Positions 1 to 8,554 are shown, numbered from the stretch's first letter. The stretch is 64,000 nt of DNA from Pseudomonas putida (GCF_001976065.1 NZ_MNAH01000009.1:58835-122834), one strand, 5' to 3'. Program-made: numbers and translations. The notes: generated by a model not told the origin, from the sequence alone.

Positions 1-1289
1 AGGCCGAACTCGGTGTCATTGGCGATGGCCAGGGCTTCGGCTTCGTCCTTGAAGGTGGTGATGCTCACCACCGGGCCGAAGATTTCTTCCTGGAACACGC
101 GCATCTTGTTGGTGCCCTTGAGCAGGGTCGGCTGGATGTAATACCCGCTCGCCAGGTTGCCCTCGAGTTTTTCCACCTTGCCGCCGGTCAGCAGCTCGGC
201 GCCTTCGCCCTTGGCGATTTCCAGGTACGAAAGGATCTTGTCGAATTGCTGTTCGGACGCCTGGGCGCCGACCATGGTGTCGGTGTCCAGCGGGTCGCCA
301 CGTTTGATCTGCAGGACTTTCTTCATCACGACGGCCATGAACTCGTCGTAGATCGATTCCTGCACCAGGGCGCGGGAAGGGCAGGTGCAGACTTCGCCCT
401 GGTTGAAGAACGCCAGCACCAGGCCTTCGGCGGCTTTTTCGATGAAGGACGGTTCGGCCTTCATGATGTCCTCGAAGAAGATGTTCGGCGACTTGCCACC
501 CAGCTCCACGGTGGACGGAATGATGTTTTCCGCCGCGCATTTCATGATGTGCGAGCCGACCGGGGTCGAGCCGGTGAAGGCGATCTTGGCGATGCGTTTG
601 CTGGTGGCCAGGGCTTCGCCGGCTTCTTTGCCGTAACCCTGGACGATGTTCAGTACGCCCGGTGGCAGCAGGTCGCCGATCAGCTCGACCAGTACGGTGA
701 TGCCCAGCGGGGTTTGCTCGGCCGGCTTGAGCACCACGCAGTTGCCGGCGGCCAGGGCCGGGGCGAGTTTCCACGCGGCCATCAGGATCGGGAAGTTCCA
801 CGGGATGATCTGCCCGACCACGCCCAGCGGTTCATGGATGTGATAGGCCACGGTGTTGCCGTCGATTTCAGCAGCACTGCCTTCCTGGGCGCGGATGCAG
901 CCGGCGAAGTAGCGGAAATGGTCGGCGGCCAGCGGGATGTCGGCGTTGAGGGTTTCACGCACGGCCTTGCCGTTGTCCCAGGATTCGGTGATCGCCAGCA
1001 ATTCCAGATTCTGTTCGATGCGGTCGGCAATTTTCAGCAGCACCAGCGAGCGTGCCTGGGCGGACGTTGCGCCCCAGGCATCGGCCGCCGCGTGGGCAGC
1101 ATCCAGGGCCTTATCGATGTCTTCGGCCGTGGAGCGTGGGAATTCGGCAATGGGTTGGCCATTCACTGGCGAGGTATTGGTGAAGTACTGACCTTTGACA
1201 GGCGCGACGAACTCGCCGCCGATGTAATTTCCGTATTTGCTCTTGAACGAAACGATTGCGCCTTCAGTACCGGGGTGAGCGTAACGCAT
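1..1289 (-). CDS. exaC: NAD-dependent aldehyde dehydrogenase, ExaC-type (3' end outside window)
   Basis: It oxidises short-chain aldehydes such as acetaldehyde to the acid with NAD in the cytoplasm. Reading the minus strand from the ATG at 1289 gives 429 codons that begin MRYAHPGTEG and run off the window edge, so the C-terminal part is missing. The ALDH landmarks are present: PWNFP near residue 163, the FTGSTPVG nucleotide-binding turn near 238, the general-base glutamate in VELGGKSPN (Glu262) and the nucleophile in NQGEVCTCPSR (Cys301). The N-terminus and the Cys motif match P. aeruginosa ExaC of the ethanol-oxidation pathway; this is recalled family knowledge, not an alignment. A sigma-54 type promoter lies 55-80 bases upstream, and a divergent AcoR-like activator follows, so expression is probably aldehyde- or alcohol-inducible. 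Confidence 0.93.
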   Translation of the reverse strand, partial: MRYAHPGTEGAIVSFKSKYGNYIGGEFVAPVKGQYFTNTSPVNGQPIAEFPRSTAEDIDKALDAAHAAADAWGATSAQARSLVLLKIADRIEQNLELLAITESWDNGKAVRETLNADIPLAADHFRYFAGCIRAQEGSAAEIDGNTVAYHIHEPLGVVGQIIPWNFPILMAAWKLAPALAAGNCVVLKPAEQTPLGITVLVELIGDLLPPGVLNIVQGYGKEAGEALATSKRIAKIAFTGSTPVGSHIMKCAAENIIPSTVELGGKSPNIFFEDIMKAEPSFIEKAAEGLVLAFFNQGEVCTCPSRALVQESIYDEFMAVVMKKVLQIKRGDPLDTDTMVGAQASEQQFDKILSYLEIAKGEGAELLTGGKVEKLEGNLASGYYIQPTLLKGTNKMRVFQEEIFGPVVSITTFKDEAEALAIANDTEFG

Positions 1290-1355
1290 GATGGTTTCTC
1301 CTTGGTTCTTGTGCTTATAAGGAAGACGCGCATGTGCGCTTGCTTTAAGCGTAGA

Positions 1356-1370
1356 GCAAGGGCCGGGCCA
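1356..1370 (-). promoter_or_regulatory. Sigma-54 (-24/-12) promoter for the aldehyde dehydrogenase
   Basis: Read on the minus strand the sequence is TGGCCCGGCCCTTGC. The GG and GC dinucleotides are separated by exactly 10 bases, as required for RpoN promoters (consensus TGGCAC-N5-TTGC). Transcription would start near 1344, giving a leader of about 55 bases before the exaC ATG at 1289. The divergent neighbour encodes a sigma-54 enhancer-binding protein, which supports the call. Confidence 0.75.
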
Positions 1371-1444
1371 CCGCCTTGCAGCTCAGGTAAATCAAGGCCT
1401 TGCGTGGTTTTTGTCGGACGGGCGGGGAGTGCTTGTGACGCTTT

Positions 1445-1473
1445 CGGTACAGCGTCCGTGACACTTTGTACCG
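1445..1473. promoter_or_regulatory. Dyad, candidate activator binding site (UAS)
   Basis: CGGTACA at 1445-1451 and TGTACCG at 1467-1473 form a perfect inverted repeat with centres 22 bp apart, two helical turns. It lies about 90 bp upstream of the -24 element, the usual position for an enhancer-binding protein. Assignment to the adjacent AcoR-like regulator is inference. Confidence 0.45.
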
Positions 1474-1589
1474 TTTCTGGCACAGGCTGTGACTGGCCGG
1501 TCTTGCCAGCATTGCAAAGCAGGCCGGGCTGGAGGATGCTCGGCATCACCGCATGCACGGGTCGCCGAGCCCCGGGAGAATAATAAGAA

Positions 1590-3503
1590 ATGCACGACAA
1601 CCATTTGAGTCGCCATGCCCAGCAGGTGTTGACCGTAGCCCAGGGTAAGGCGCACCTGCAGGGGCCTGGCAGCGACCCGTCCATCGCTCGTTCCTGGCTG
1701 CGCTGCCTTGAGGACTATCACCTCGACCCGGCCCTGAACATGGCGCCGACGGTTTTGGAGCATGGCCGCGTCCTGGAAAGCCGCGAGCGCTTGCAACAGG
1801 TGCTGCACATCGCCGGCAATGAAATGACCAGTCTTCATCAACAGCTCTCCGGTGCCGGCCACGCCGTGCTGTTGACCGATGCGCGCGGGGTGATCCTCAA
1901 TTGCGTGACGGCACCGGCCGAACGCAAGATTTTCGAGCGTGCCGGCCTCTGGCTGGGAGCCGACTGGAGCGAGGCCTGCGAAGGCACCAATGGTATCGGC
2001 ACCTGCCTGGTGGAGCGCCAATCGCTGACCATTCACCAGGACGAACATTTCCGTGGGCGACACACGGGCCTGACCTGCTCGGCTAGCCCGGTATTCGATC
2101 CGCACGGCGAGTTGTTGGCGGTGCTTGATGTGTCATCTGCCCGGCACGAGGTGTCGCGCCAGAGTCAGTTCCATACCATGGCCTTGGTCAATCTTTCGGC
2201 GAAGATGATCGAGAGCTGCTATTTCCTGCGTTGTTTCGAAAATCAATGGCTGCTGCGTTTTCATTTGCAGGCCGAGTCCGTCGGTTTGTTCAGCGAAGGG
2301 CTGCTGGCGTTCGACGGTGAAGGGCGGATCTGTGCAGTCAATCAAAGTGCGCTGAACCTGTTGGGGCATATCCGTGGCGGCTTGCTGGGCAAGCCGGTGG
2401 AAGCGTTTTTCGACTGCTCACTGGACGAATTGCTCGGCCGCGCGAGCGTCAACGCCAGTGCCAGCTGGCCACTGCGTAGCCGTGACGGACGCAAGTTGTT
2501 CGCGGTGTTGCGCGGGCAATCCCGTACAGTTCCAGTGCCGCTGGTGCCGGCTCCCGCGGTTGAAGAACGCCCGCGCTTGGCGGGCATCTGCCTGGGCGAT
2601 CCCACGTTGCAGGCGGATTTCCGCAAGGCCCTGCGCGTATACGAGCGGGACGTGCCATTGCTGATCAACGGCGAAACCGGTTCGGGCAAGGAAGCTTTCG
2701 CCAAGGCTGTGCACCAGGCCAGCCAGCGCGCGGAAAAAGCCTTCGTCGCCCTCAACTGCGCGGCGATCCCCGAAAGCCTGATCGAGAGCGAGCTGTTTGG
2801 TTACCGCGGCGGCAGCTTCACTGGCGCGCGCAAGGAGGGCATGCGCGGCAAGCTGCAGCAGGCCGATGGCGGGACCTTGTTCCTCGACGAAATTGGCGAC
2901 ATGCCCCTGGCCTTGCAGACCCGTTTGCTGCGTGTGCTGGAAGATCGGCAAGTGGTGCCAATCGGTGGCGAGCCGGAATCGGTCAACGTGCGGATCATCA
3001 GTGCCACGCACCGCAATCTACTGGAGCGGGTGCAGGACGGCAGTTTCCGCGAGGACCTGTATTACCGGCTCAATGGGCTGGAAGTCGCGTTGCCGGCGTT
3101 GCGCGAGCGCAGTGACAAATCGCAGTTGCTCGACTTTTTGCTGGCCGAAGAGGCGCGCGGGGAATCCGTGCGGATCGACGGGGCGGCGCGCGAGGCGTTG
3201 TTGGGATTCGCCTGGCCAGGCAACGTGCGGCAAATGCGCAATGTATTGCGTACGTTGGCGGCGTTGTGTGACGGCGGACGGATCGGCCTGGAGGATCTGC
3301 CAGCGATGATCCGCCAGGCGCGGCCGGTGGTTATGCCGACCATTGAAGCGCCTTGCGAGCATCCCCTGGAAGATGCCGAGAAACTGGCGCTGTTGAATGC
3401 GCTGGAGCACACACGCTGGCATATGACGAATACGGCTGAACAGTTGGGGGTCAGTCGCAATACCCTGTATCGAAAGCTGCGTAAACACGGCATAGCCCGA
3501 TAG
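1590..3503 (+). CDS. AcoR-like sigma-54-dependent transcriptional activator
   Basis: This 637-aa enhancer-binding protein activates RNA polymerase-sigma54 by ATP hydrolysis. A GAF-type sensor region spans about residues 75-210, followed by a PAS-like segment at about 235-300. The AAA+ domain has Walker A GETGSGKE (361-368), the sigma54-contacting loop GSFTGA (408-413) and Walker B GGTLFLDE (427-434). A Fis-type helix-turn-helix (about 610-632) ends the protein. No receiver domain is present, so a ligand bound by GAF/PAS rather than phosphorylation is expected. The loop reads GSFTGA instead of the usual GAFTGA. It is divergent from the ExaC-type dehydrogenase, whose promoter is a -24/-12 element, so that gene is the likely target. 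The exact inducer cannot be told from sequence. Confidence 0.9.
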   Translation: MHDNHLSRHAQQVLTVAQGKAHLQGPGSDPSIARSWLRCLEDYHLDPALNMAPTVLEHGRVLESRERLQQVLHIAGNEMTSLHQQLSGAGHAVLLTDARGVILNCVTAPAERKIFERAGLWLGADWSEACEGTNGIGTCLVERQSLTIHQDEHFRGRHTGLTCSASPVFDPHGELLAVLDVSSARHEVSRQSQFHTMALVNLSAKMIESCYFLRCFENQWLLRFHLQAESVGLFSEGLLAFDGEGRICAVNQSALNLLGHIRGGLLGKPVEAFFDCSLDELLGRASVNASASWPLRSRDGRKLFAVLRGQSRTVPVPLVPAPAVEERPRLAGICLGDPTLQADFRKALRVYERDVPLLINGETGSGKEAFAKAVHQASQRAEKAFVALNCAAIPESLIESELFGYRGGSFTGARKEGMRGKLQQADGGTLFLDEIGDMPLALQTRLLRVLEDRQVVPIGGEPESVNVRIISATHRNLLERVQDGSFREDLYYRLNGLEVALPALRERSDKSQLLDFLLAEEARGESVRIDGAAREALLGFAWPGNVRQMRNVLRTLAALCDGGRIGLEDLPAMIRQARPVVMPTIEAPCEHPLEDAEKLALLNALEHTRWHMTNTAEQLGVSRNTLYRKLRKHGIAR

Positions 3504-3519
3504 GTCGTGTCGCGCCCAA

Positions 3520-3612
3520 TCGCGAGCAGGCTCGCTCCCGCAGGGTTATGGGCTGAATTCGCAATTTTGAAACTGCCGCAGATCTACTGTGGGAGCTAGC
3601 CTGCTGGTGATG
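3520..3612. repeat. REP pair (inverted)
   Basis: CGCGAGCAGGCTCGCTCCCG at 3521-3540 faces a degenerate copy, GTGGGAGCTAGCCTGCTGGTG, at 3589-3609. The pair lies just after the activator stop codon and before mpl. It is one of eleven such pairs in the window. Confidence 0.75.
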
Positions 3613-3689
3613 ACATCCTAGGGGACGAAACAAAGGTGCGATTTTTTCCCCCCTACGCTAACCTGCGGCCATGTTTTACGAGGTCGACT

Positions 3690-5039
3690 ATGCACATTCA
3701 TATTCTGGGTATCTGCGGCACTTTCATGGGTTCGATGGCGGTTTTGGCCAAAGAGCTCGGCCATCACGTGACCGGCTCCGATGCCAACGTCTACCCGCCG
3801 ATGAGCACTCAGCTCGAGGCGCAGGGCATTGAGTTGACCCAAGGCTACGACCCGGCGCAACTGGACCCGGCCCCCGATCTGGTGGTCATCGGCAACGCCA
3901 TGTCGCGCGGCAACCCGGCGGTCGAATACGTGCTGAACAAAGGCCTGCCGTATGTCTCCGGCCCGCAATGGCTGGCCGACCACGTGCTGCAAGGCCGCTG
4001 GGTATTGGCGGTCGCCGGTACGCATGGCAAGACCACCACCAGCAGCATGCTTGCCTGGGTGCTGGAGCACGCGGGCATGAGCCCGGGCTTCCTGATCGGC
4101 GGTGTGCCGCAGAACTTCTCGGTCTCGGCGCGCCTGGGCGATACGCCATTTTTCGTAATCGAAGCCGATGAGTACGACAGTGCGTTCTTCGACAAGCGCT
4201 CCAAGTTCGTTCATTACCGCCCGCGCACGGCGATCCTGAACAACCTGGAGTTCGATCACGCTGATATCTTCCCGGATCTGCCGGCGATCGAGCGACAGTT
4301 CCACCATCTGGTGCGGACCATCCCGAGCGAGGGCCTGGTGATTCATCCGACCACCGAACCCGCCCTGCTGCGCGTCATCGAGATGGGCTGCTGGACCCCG
4401 GTACAAACCACAGGTGCTAGCGGGCAGTGGCAGGTCAAGCTGCTCAGCGAAGATGGCTCGAAGTTCGAAGTGATGTTCGAAGGCGTCGCTCAAGGCGTGG
4501 TCGATTGGGACATGACCGGCCAGCATAACGTGGCCAACGCATTGGCCACCTTGGCCGCGGCGCGCCATGTTGGCGTGGTGCCGGCCATGGGCATCGCTGC
4601 ATTGAGCGCCTTCAAGAGCGTGAAGCGACGGATGGAAAAAGTCGCAGAGGTGCGTGGCATCACCATCTACGATGACTTCGCCCACCACCCGACAGCCATC
4701 GCCACCACACTCGACGGCCTGCGCAAGCGCATTGGCGATGCGCCGTTGATTGCGATCATCGAACCGCGCTCCAACTCCATGAAGCTTGGCGCGCACCGTG
4801 ACGGCTTGCCGGAGAGCGTCAACGATGCTGATCAGGTGATCTGGTATGCACCGGCCAATCTCGGCTGGGATCTGGCAGGCACCGCGGCGCTGTGCACAGT
4901 ACCGTCGATTGTCAGCGACTCGCTGGAAGGCATCATCGAACGGGTCAAGAGTCAGGCCCAGCCGGGCACCCATGTGGTGATCATGAGCAACGGCGGCTTC
5001 GGCGGCCTGCACGGCAAGCTGGCCGAGGCGCTCAAATGA
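3690..5039 (+). CDS. mpl: UDP-MurNAc:L-alanyl-gamma-D-glutamyl-meso-diaminopimelate ligase
   Basis: Mpl re-attaches the murein tripeptide, recovered from cell-wall turnover, to UDP-MurNAc in an ATP-dependent step, so feeding recycling back into peptidoglycan synthesis. The 449-aa protein has the Mur ligase plan: an N-terminal Rossmann-like domain starting MHIHILGICGTFMG, the ATP-binding loop GTHGKTTTS (110-118) and a C-terminal domain. I chose the ATG at 3690 because the family starts with MHIHILG and an acgAGG site precedes it; an upstream in-frame start at 3636 would add 18 unconvincing residues. It overlaps ubiX by four bases (ATGA), so the two are translationally coupled. Confidence 0.95.
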   Translation: MHIHILGICGTFMGSMAVLAKELGHHVTGSDANVYPPMSTQLEAQGIELTQGYDPAQLDPAPDLVVIGNAMSRGNPAVEYVLNKGLPYVSGPQWLADHVLQGRWVLAVAGTHGKTTTSSMLAWVLEHAGMSPGFLIGGVPQNFSVSARLGDTPFFVIEADEYDSAFFDKRSKFVHYRPRTAILNNLEFDHADIFPDLPAIERQFHHLVRTIPSEGLVIHPTTEPALLRVIEMGCWTPVQTTGASGQWQVKLLSEDGSKFEVMFEGVAQGVVDWDMTGQHNVANALATLAAARHVGVVPAMGIAALSAFKSVKRRMEKVAEVRGITIYDDFAHHPTAIATTLDGLRKRIGDAPLIAIIEPRSNSMKLGAHRDGLPESVNDADQVIWYAPANLGWDLAGTAALCTVPSIVSDSLEGIIERVKSQAQPGTHVVIMSNGGFGGLHGKLAEALK

Positions 5040-5668
5040 GTAACGGCCCGGACCGCATCACGCTGGCGATGACTGGCGCTTCTGGTGCCCAGTACGGCTT
5101 GCGCCTGCTCGATTGCCTGGTGCGCGAAGAGCGCGAAGTGCACTTCCTGATTTCCAAGGCGGCGCAACTGGTGATGGCCACCGAAACCGACGTCACGCTG
5201 CCGGCCAAGCCACAGATGATGCAAGCCTTCCTCACCGAATATACCGGAGCTGCCGCCGGGCAGATTCGGGTCTACGGCAAGGAAGACTGGATGTCGCCGG
5301 TGGCCTCGGGCTCCGGCGCACCAGCGGCGATGGTGGTGGTGCCGTGCTCCACCGGGACCCTGTCCGCCATCGCGACGGGCGCTTGCAACAACCTGATCGA
5401 ACGTGCCGCCGATGTCACGCTCAAGGAGCGCCGGCAGATGATTCTGGTGCCTCGTGAAGCGCCATACTCGAGCATTCACCTGGAGCACATGCTCAAGTTG
5501 TCGAACATGGGTGTGACGATTTTGCCGGCATCGCCAGGTTTCTATCATCAGCCACAAACCATCGACGATCTGATCGATTTCGTCGTAGCGCGGATCCTCA
5601 ATTTGCTGAACATTCCCCAGGACATGCTGCCGCGTTGGGGCGAATACCATCTGACCAGCGATGAATAA
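5036..5668 (+). CDS. ubiX: Flavin prenyltransferase UbiX
   Basis: UbiX joins a dimethylallyl group to FMN to make the prenylated flavin cofactor used by the decarboxylase UbiD in ubiquinone synthesis. The 210-aa protein begins MSNGPDRITLAMTGASGAQYG, with the GASGAxYG flavin loop, and carries PCSTGTLSAIATG and VPREAPYSSIHLEHM, both characteristic of the family. The ATG at 5036 overlaps the mpl stop codon as ATGA, which fixes the start. The next gene begins inside its last eight bases. Confidence 0.95.
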   Translation: MSNGPDRITLAMTGASGAQYGLRLLDCLVREEREVHFLISKAAQLVMATETDVTLPAKPQMMQAFLTEYTGAAAGQIRVYGKEDWMSPVASGSGAPAAMVVVPCSTGTLSAIATGACNNLIERAADVTLKERRQMILVPREAPYSSIHLEHMLKLSNMGVTILPASPGFYHQPQTIDDLIDFVVARILNLLNIPQDMLPRWGEYHLTSDE

Positions 5669-5945
5669 GTGGTTGGTGGTAGTGCTGGCGCTACAGCTGG
5701 GTGGGTGTGCCACAGTACGTACGCTGGATGCGGCCAAACCGGGGGCGCCAGTGGTGTACTCCGGGACGCGGCTGGATTTGTACGCGCTCAATGGCGGTTG
5801 TTGCGCGATGGATCGTTTCGGCGCCGAGGCACCGAGTTATCCGGGTGTTGATTTGCCGGCCAGTGCGTTGCTCGACACGCTGTTGTTGCCGTTGTCGTTG
5901 CTGACGGTGATCGGCGTGAGCTTCCAGGCGACCGGCGGATTGTAG
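5661..5945 (+). CDS. YceK/YidQ-type small lipoprotein
   Basis: This 94-aa protein has a short signal peptide ending in the lipobox LGGC (Cys16), so it should be a lipid-anchored envelope protein. The body contains PVVYSGTRLDLYAL and a C-terminal hydrophobic stretch ending FQATGGL, the pattern of the YceK/YidQ family, whose function is unknown. The ATG at 5661 lies within the end of ubiX, so it is translated from the mpl-ubiX transcript. Confidence 0.8.
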   Translation: MNKWLVVVLALQLGGCATVRTLDAAKPGAPVVYSGTRLDLYALNGGCCAMDRFGAEAPSYPGVDLPASALLDTLLLPLSLLTVIGVSFQATGGL

Positions 5946-5954
5946 GAGAGCACT

Positions 5955-6031
5955 TCGCCCGAGCAGGCTCGCTCCCACATTGAATCTGTGTCGTTCACAA
6001 GGCCCATGTGGGAGCGAGCCTGCTCGCGAAG
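5955..6031. repeat. REP pair (inverted)
   Basis: GAGCAGGCTCGCTCCCAC at 5961-5978 faces GTGGGAGCGAGCCTGCTCGC at 6008-6027. The pair fills the gap between two convergent genes and may also act as a bidirectional stem-loop stabilising both mRNA ends. Confidence 0.85.
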
Positions 6032-6053
6032 GCGTCCTCCCGGACGCCGCCAT

Positions 6054-6695
6054 TTATTTGCCTAACTTCCTCAATTCATCCGACTCGACAATCCGCACCC
6101 CATCCTGCTCCTCCAACGCGAGGCGCCACATCGCGCGGGCCAATTGGCAGGCTTCTATGCCTCGGTATTTGCCGGGAATCAATTTCGACAAGGGCCCGGC
6201 GAACTGCTCGCCCAGGCGCGGCTCGGTGCGTTCGCCCAGCAGCAACGACGGACGGCAGATGGTCAGTTGCGGCCAGTTCTGCGCGCGCAATGCGTATTCC
6301 ATTTCGCCTTTGACCCGGTTGTAGAAAATCGAGGATCTGCGGTCGGCCCCCAGGGCGCTGATCACGATCAGGTGCCGTGCACCCATCTCCCGGGCACGTT
6401 TGGCGAATGCCACCACCATGTCCAGATCCACCGCGCGAAACGCCTGCTCAGAGCCTGCCTGCTTGATGGTGGTGCCCAGGCAGCAGTAGGCGATGTCGAC
6501 GCGGCCGTTCAGCTGCGGCAGAAACTCAATGGGGTCGCCCACGGGGTTTTCCAGGTGCGGATGCTCGGCCAGCGGCCGGCGCGAGGGGGCCAATACGCGC
6601 GATATCGTTGGCTCGTTGAGCAAGCGATCGAGTAGGTGTTCACCGGTCAAGCCGGTGGCTCCGGCGAGCAATACGTGCTGAGGCGTCAAGTACAT
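6054..6695 (-). CDS. NAD(P)-binding oxidoreductase (SDR-like, HTATIP2/YbjT type)
   Basis: The 213-aa protein starts MYLTPQHVLLAGATGLTGEH, giving the nucleotide-binding motif GATGLTG typical of atypical short-chain dehydrogenases. Later segments VDIAYCCLGTT, HLIVISALGAD and FYNRVKGEMEYAL match the NAD(P)H-binding family with eukaryotic HTATIP2-like members. The YNRVKGEME segment replaces the classical YxxxK. No substrate can be inferred. It lies 27 bases downstream of the MORN/C13 lipoprotein gene on the same strand and could share its transcript. Confidence 0.82.
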   Translation of the reverse strand: MYLTPQHVLLAGATGLTGEHLLDRLLNEPTISRVLAPSRRPLAEHPHLENPVGDPIEFLPQLNGRVDIAYCCLGTTIKQAGSEQAFRAVDLDMVVAFAKRAREMGARHLIVISALGADRRSSIFYNRVKGEMEYALRAQNWPQLTICRPSLLLGERTEPRLGEQFAGPLSKLIPGKYRGIEACQLARAMWRLALEEQDGVRIVESDELRKLGK

Positions 6696-6722
6696 AGTGT
6701 TTCTCCCTTGATACTGTTCAGC

Positions 6723-8441
6723 TTAGTTGTTCTTTGCATCCTTGCTGTCAATGGAGACACTTTGCAGGGCTTTTCGTGCCTGCTGCCTACGTAACAGTTG
6801 CCAGTGGGAGAGCACGGTTTTCGGTGCCCAGATCTGCGGTTCGGAGGCTTCGAAATTGTCCGCCAGCTCGCGTTCGGCGACGGTGGCCTTGGCCAGTTTG
6901 AAGGCTTGCTCCAGATCATCAGTCTGGTTCAGCGCCTGGGCGAACAGGGCGTCGCCGAAGTAGGTGAAGTTGGCTTCTTCGGTACAGCCGAAGGACACGC
7001 GGTCAGCACGCGCGGCGGTCATGATCAGGGTGCGTTCGTCCTTCAGGGCGGGGATGAAACCGCCGGAGTAGCAGGACGAAATCACGATGATCTTGTCGCG
7101 GTTTTTCAGCGGGGCAAGAACGGCGGCAAGCTCGTCGGCCGGCAGATCCGCCAGCTCCATGCGCGGCTGGTCAAGCACCAGTTCGTGTTCGCTGGTGCCA
7201 TGGCTGGTGAGGTAGATGAAAACCAGGTCTTCCGGGCCACTGCGTTCGGCCAGGGTCAGGGCGGCGCGGCGCAGGTTTTCCCGGGTCGCCATCGGGCGGT
7301 CGCCGAGATGGTCGCGATGGTTCACCAGGCGGATCTGGCCATAGGCGCCGAAGCGGCTGGTGAGCATGTTCGCGACATAGTCGGATTCGCGCAGGAACAC
7401 ACTCTGCTTGCCGTCGCCGCCAAGGGTCAGGGTGTACAGCTCCACCACCGGGGTCGAGGCTGGCACGTTGGTGAGCGCCTCCTCAAGCAAGCGCCCCTGG
7501 GCCAGCAAGCCAAGCTCGAGGGCGTCGGGCAGCAATTTGCCCTCGGCGTCGCGCACGCGCTGGCCGTTGATCCAGGTGCCATCGAGCACGGTGCCGTCGG
7601 TGAGGACCAGGGTGCCGCGCCCGGAGTAACTGTCGTTGTCGAACTGGCCGGTGTAGAAGCTGCCGTCGGCCAGGTTCAAGCGGCCTTGGCCGGTGAAGCG
7701 CCAGTCGCTGAAGTGGCCGATGTAATGGCTGCCATCGGCGCCGATCAATTCGCCCTTGCCGTTGAGCGAGCCTTCCTTGAATTGACCCAGCCATACGTCG
7801 CCGTCGGCGTTTTCATAACGACCCTTGCCGTGCAATTGGTTGTTTTTGAACCCGCCGACATAGATATCGCCTTCGGCGCTGTTGAAGGTTCCGTTGCCTT
7901 CCAGTTGACCGTCGACAAAGTGCCCGGTGAATTGATTGCCGTTGCCGTCGCTGCGTTGGCCATCGCCATTGGGCTTGCCATGGGCGAACTGGCCCTGGTA
8001 GGCGCTGCCATCTTCGAGCTCCAGGCGGCCGAGCCCTGAATACTGATCGGCCTTGAATTCACCACGGTAAAGCATGCCGTGTTCTTTAAGGGTGCCTTCA
8101 CCGTCGCGGCGGCCAAGCTTGAAACCACCGTTGTAGCTGCCGGCGCTGGTGGTCAGGGAGCCCAGGCCATCGAACAGGCCTTGCTTGAATTGCCCGCGGT
8201 AGACTTCGCCATTGCTGCCATGCCATTCACCCTGGCCATGCCACTGGCCCTGGTCGAACTCGCCGGCATACCAGCTGCCGTTCGGGTAGTCGATGCGCCC
8301 CTGGCCTTGCAGCAATCCGTTGACCAGTTCACCGCGATAGCGTCCACCGTCCGGCAGGCGGGCATCTGCGGGCAATAGCGATTCGCCGTCGCCGCAAGCG
8401 GTGAGCATCAGGGTCAAGGCGAGGAGTGCAAATGGGCGCAT
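6723..8441 (-). CDS. MORN-repeat / C13 (legumain-like) cysteine peptidase lipoprotein
   Basis: A 572-aa predicted lipoprotein. The signal peptide ends in LTAC (Cys16). Residues about 31-300 hold roughly twelve tandem MORN repeats of about 23 residues (pattern YxGxFxxGxxxGxGxxxxxDG). The C-terminal domain (about 340-540) is a clan CD peptidase of the C13 type: the catalytic His is in LTSHGTSEH (His414) and the Cys in ISSCYSGG (Cys457), followed by LIMTAARAD and YFGDALF as in C13 proteins. The two regions sit in one unbroken frame. The likely setting is the periplasm or the inner face of the outer membrane. MORN repeats usually bind lipids or proteins, so membrane-linked proteolysis is a reasonable inference; the substrate is unknown. 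Confidence 0.9.
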   Translation of the reverse strand: MRPFALLALTLMLTACGDGESLLPADARLPDGGRYRGELVNGLLQGQGRIDYPNGSWYAGEFDQGQWHGQGEWHGSNGEVYRGQFKQGLFDGLGSLTTSAGSYNGGFKLGRRDGEGTLKEHGMLYRGEFKADQYSGLGRLELEDGSAYQGQFAHGKPNGDGQRSDGNGNQFTGHFVDGQLEGNGTFNSAEGDIYVGGFKNNQLHGKGRYENADGDVWLGQFKEGSLNGKGELIGADGSHYIGHFSDWRFTGQGRLNLADGSFYTGQFDNDSYSGRGTLVLTDGTVLDGTWINGQRVRDAEGKLLPDALELGLLAQGRLLEEALTNVPASTPVVELYTLTLGGDGKQSVFLRESDYVANMLTSRFGAYGQIRLVNHRDHLGDRPMATRENLRRAALTLAERSGPEDLVFIYLTSHGTSEHELVLDQPRMELADLPADELAAVLAPLKNRDKIIVISSCYSGGFIPALKDERTLIMTAARADRVSFGCTEEANFTYFGDALFAQALNQTDDLEQAFKLAKATVAERELADNFEASEPQIWAPKTVLSHWQLLRRQQARKALQSVSIDSKDAKNN

Positions 8442-8504
8442 AGCGGGTTCCGGGCAATTAGGCGACCGAGTATGCCGCAGCTATCTGTCCATATACAGCC
8501 GGGA

Positions 8505-8545
8505 GAAAAGCAGCAGGTGCGAAACAGCCTGTGCTGCTTCGCACC
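8505..8545 (-). terminator. Possible terminator after the MaoC gene
   Basis: On the minus strand GGTGCGAA (8545-8538) pairs with TTCGCACC (8523-8516), followed after six bases by CTTTTCTC. It lies 10 bases past the MaoC stop codon. The loop is long and the T-tract short, so efficiency is uncertain. Confidence 0.4.
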
Positions 8546-8554
8546 CGAAAGCGC

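Larger units (their letters stand above)
1290..1589. other. Divergent control region, exaC / sigma-54 activator
   Basis: This 300-base gap separates two divergent genes. It holds a minus-strand -24/-12 element next to exaC and, about 90 bases further upstream, a cluster of GTGAC words (1435, 1458, 1489) and a CGGTACA/TGTACCG dyad. No reading frame in it looks coding. A GGGAGAA ribosome binding site lies just before the plus-strand activator ATG at 1590. Confidence 0.7.

Noticed and set aside
246..1583. 445-residue plus-strand open frame
   Set aside because: It lies opposite exaC, whose frame shows clear family motifs; the long frame is a by-product of GC-rich codon use.
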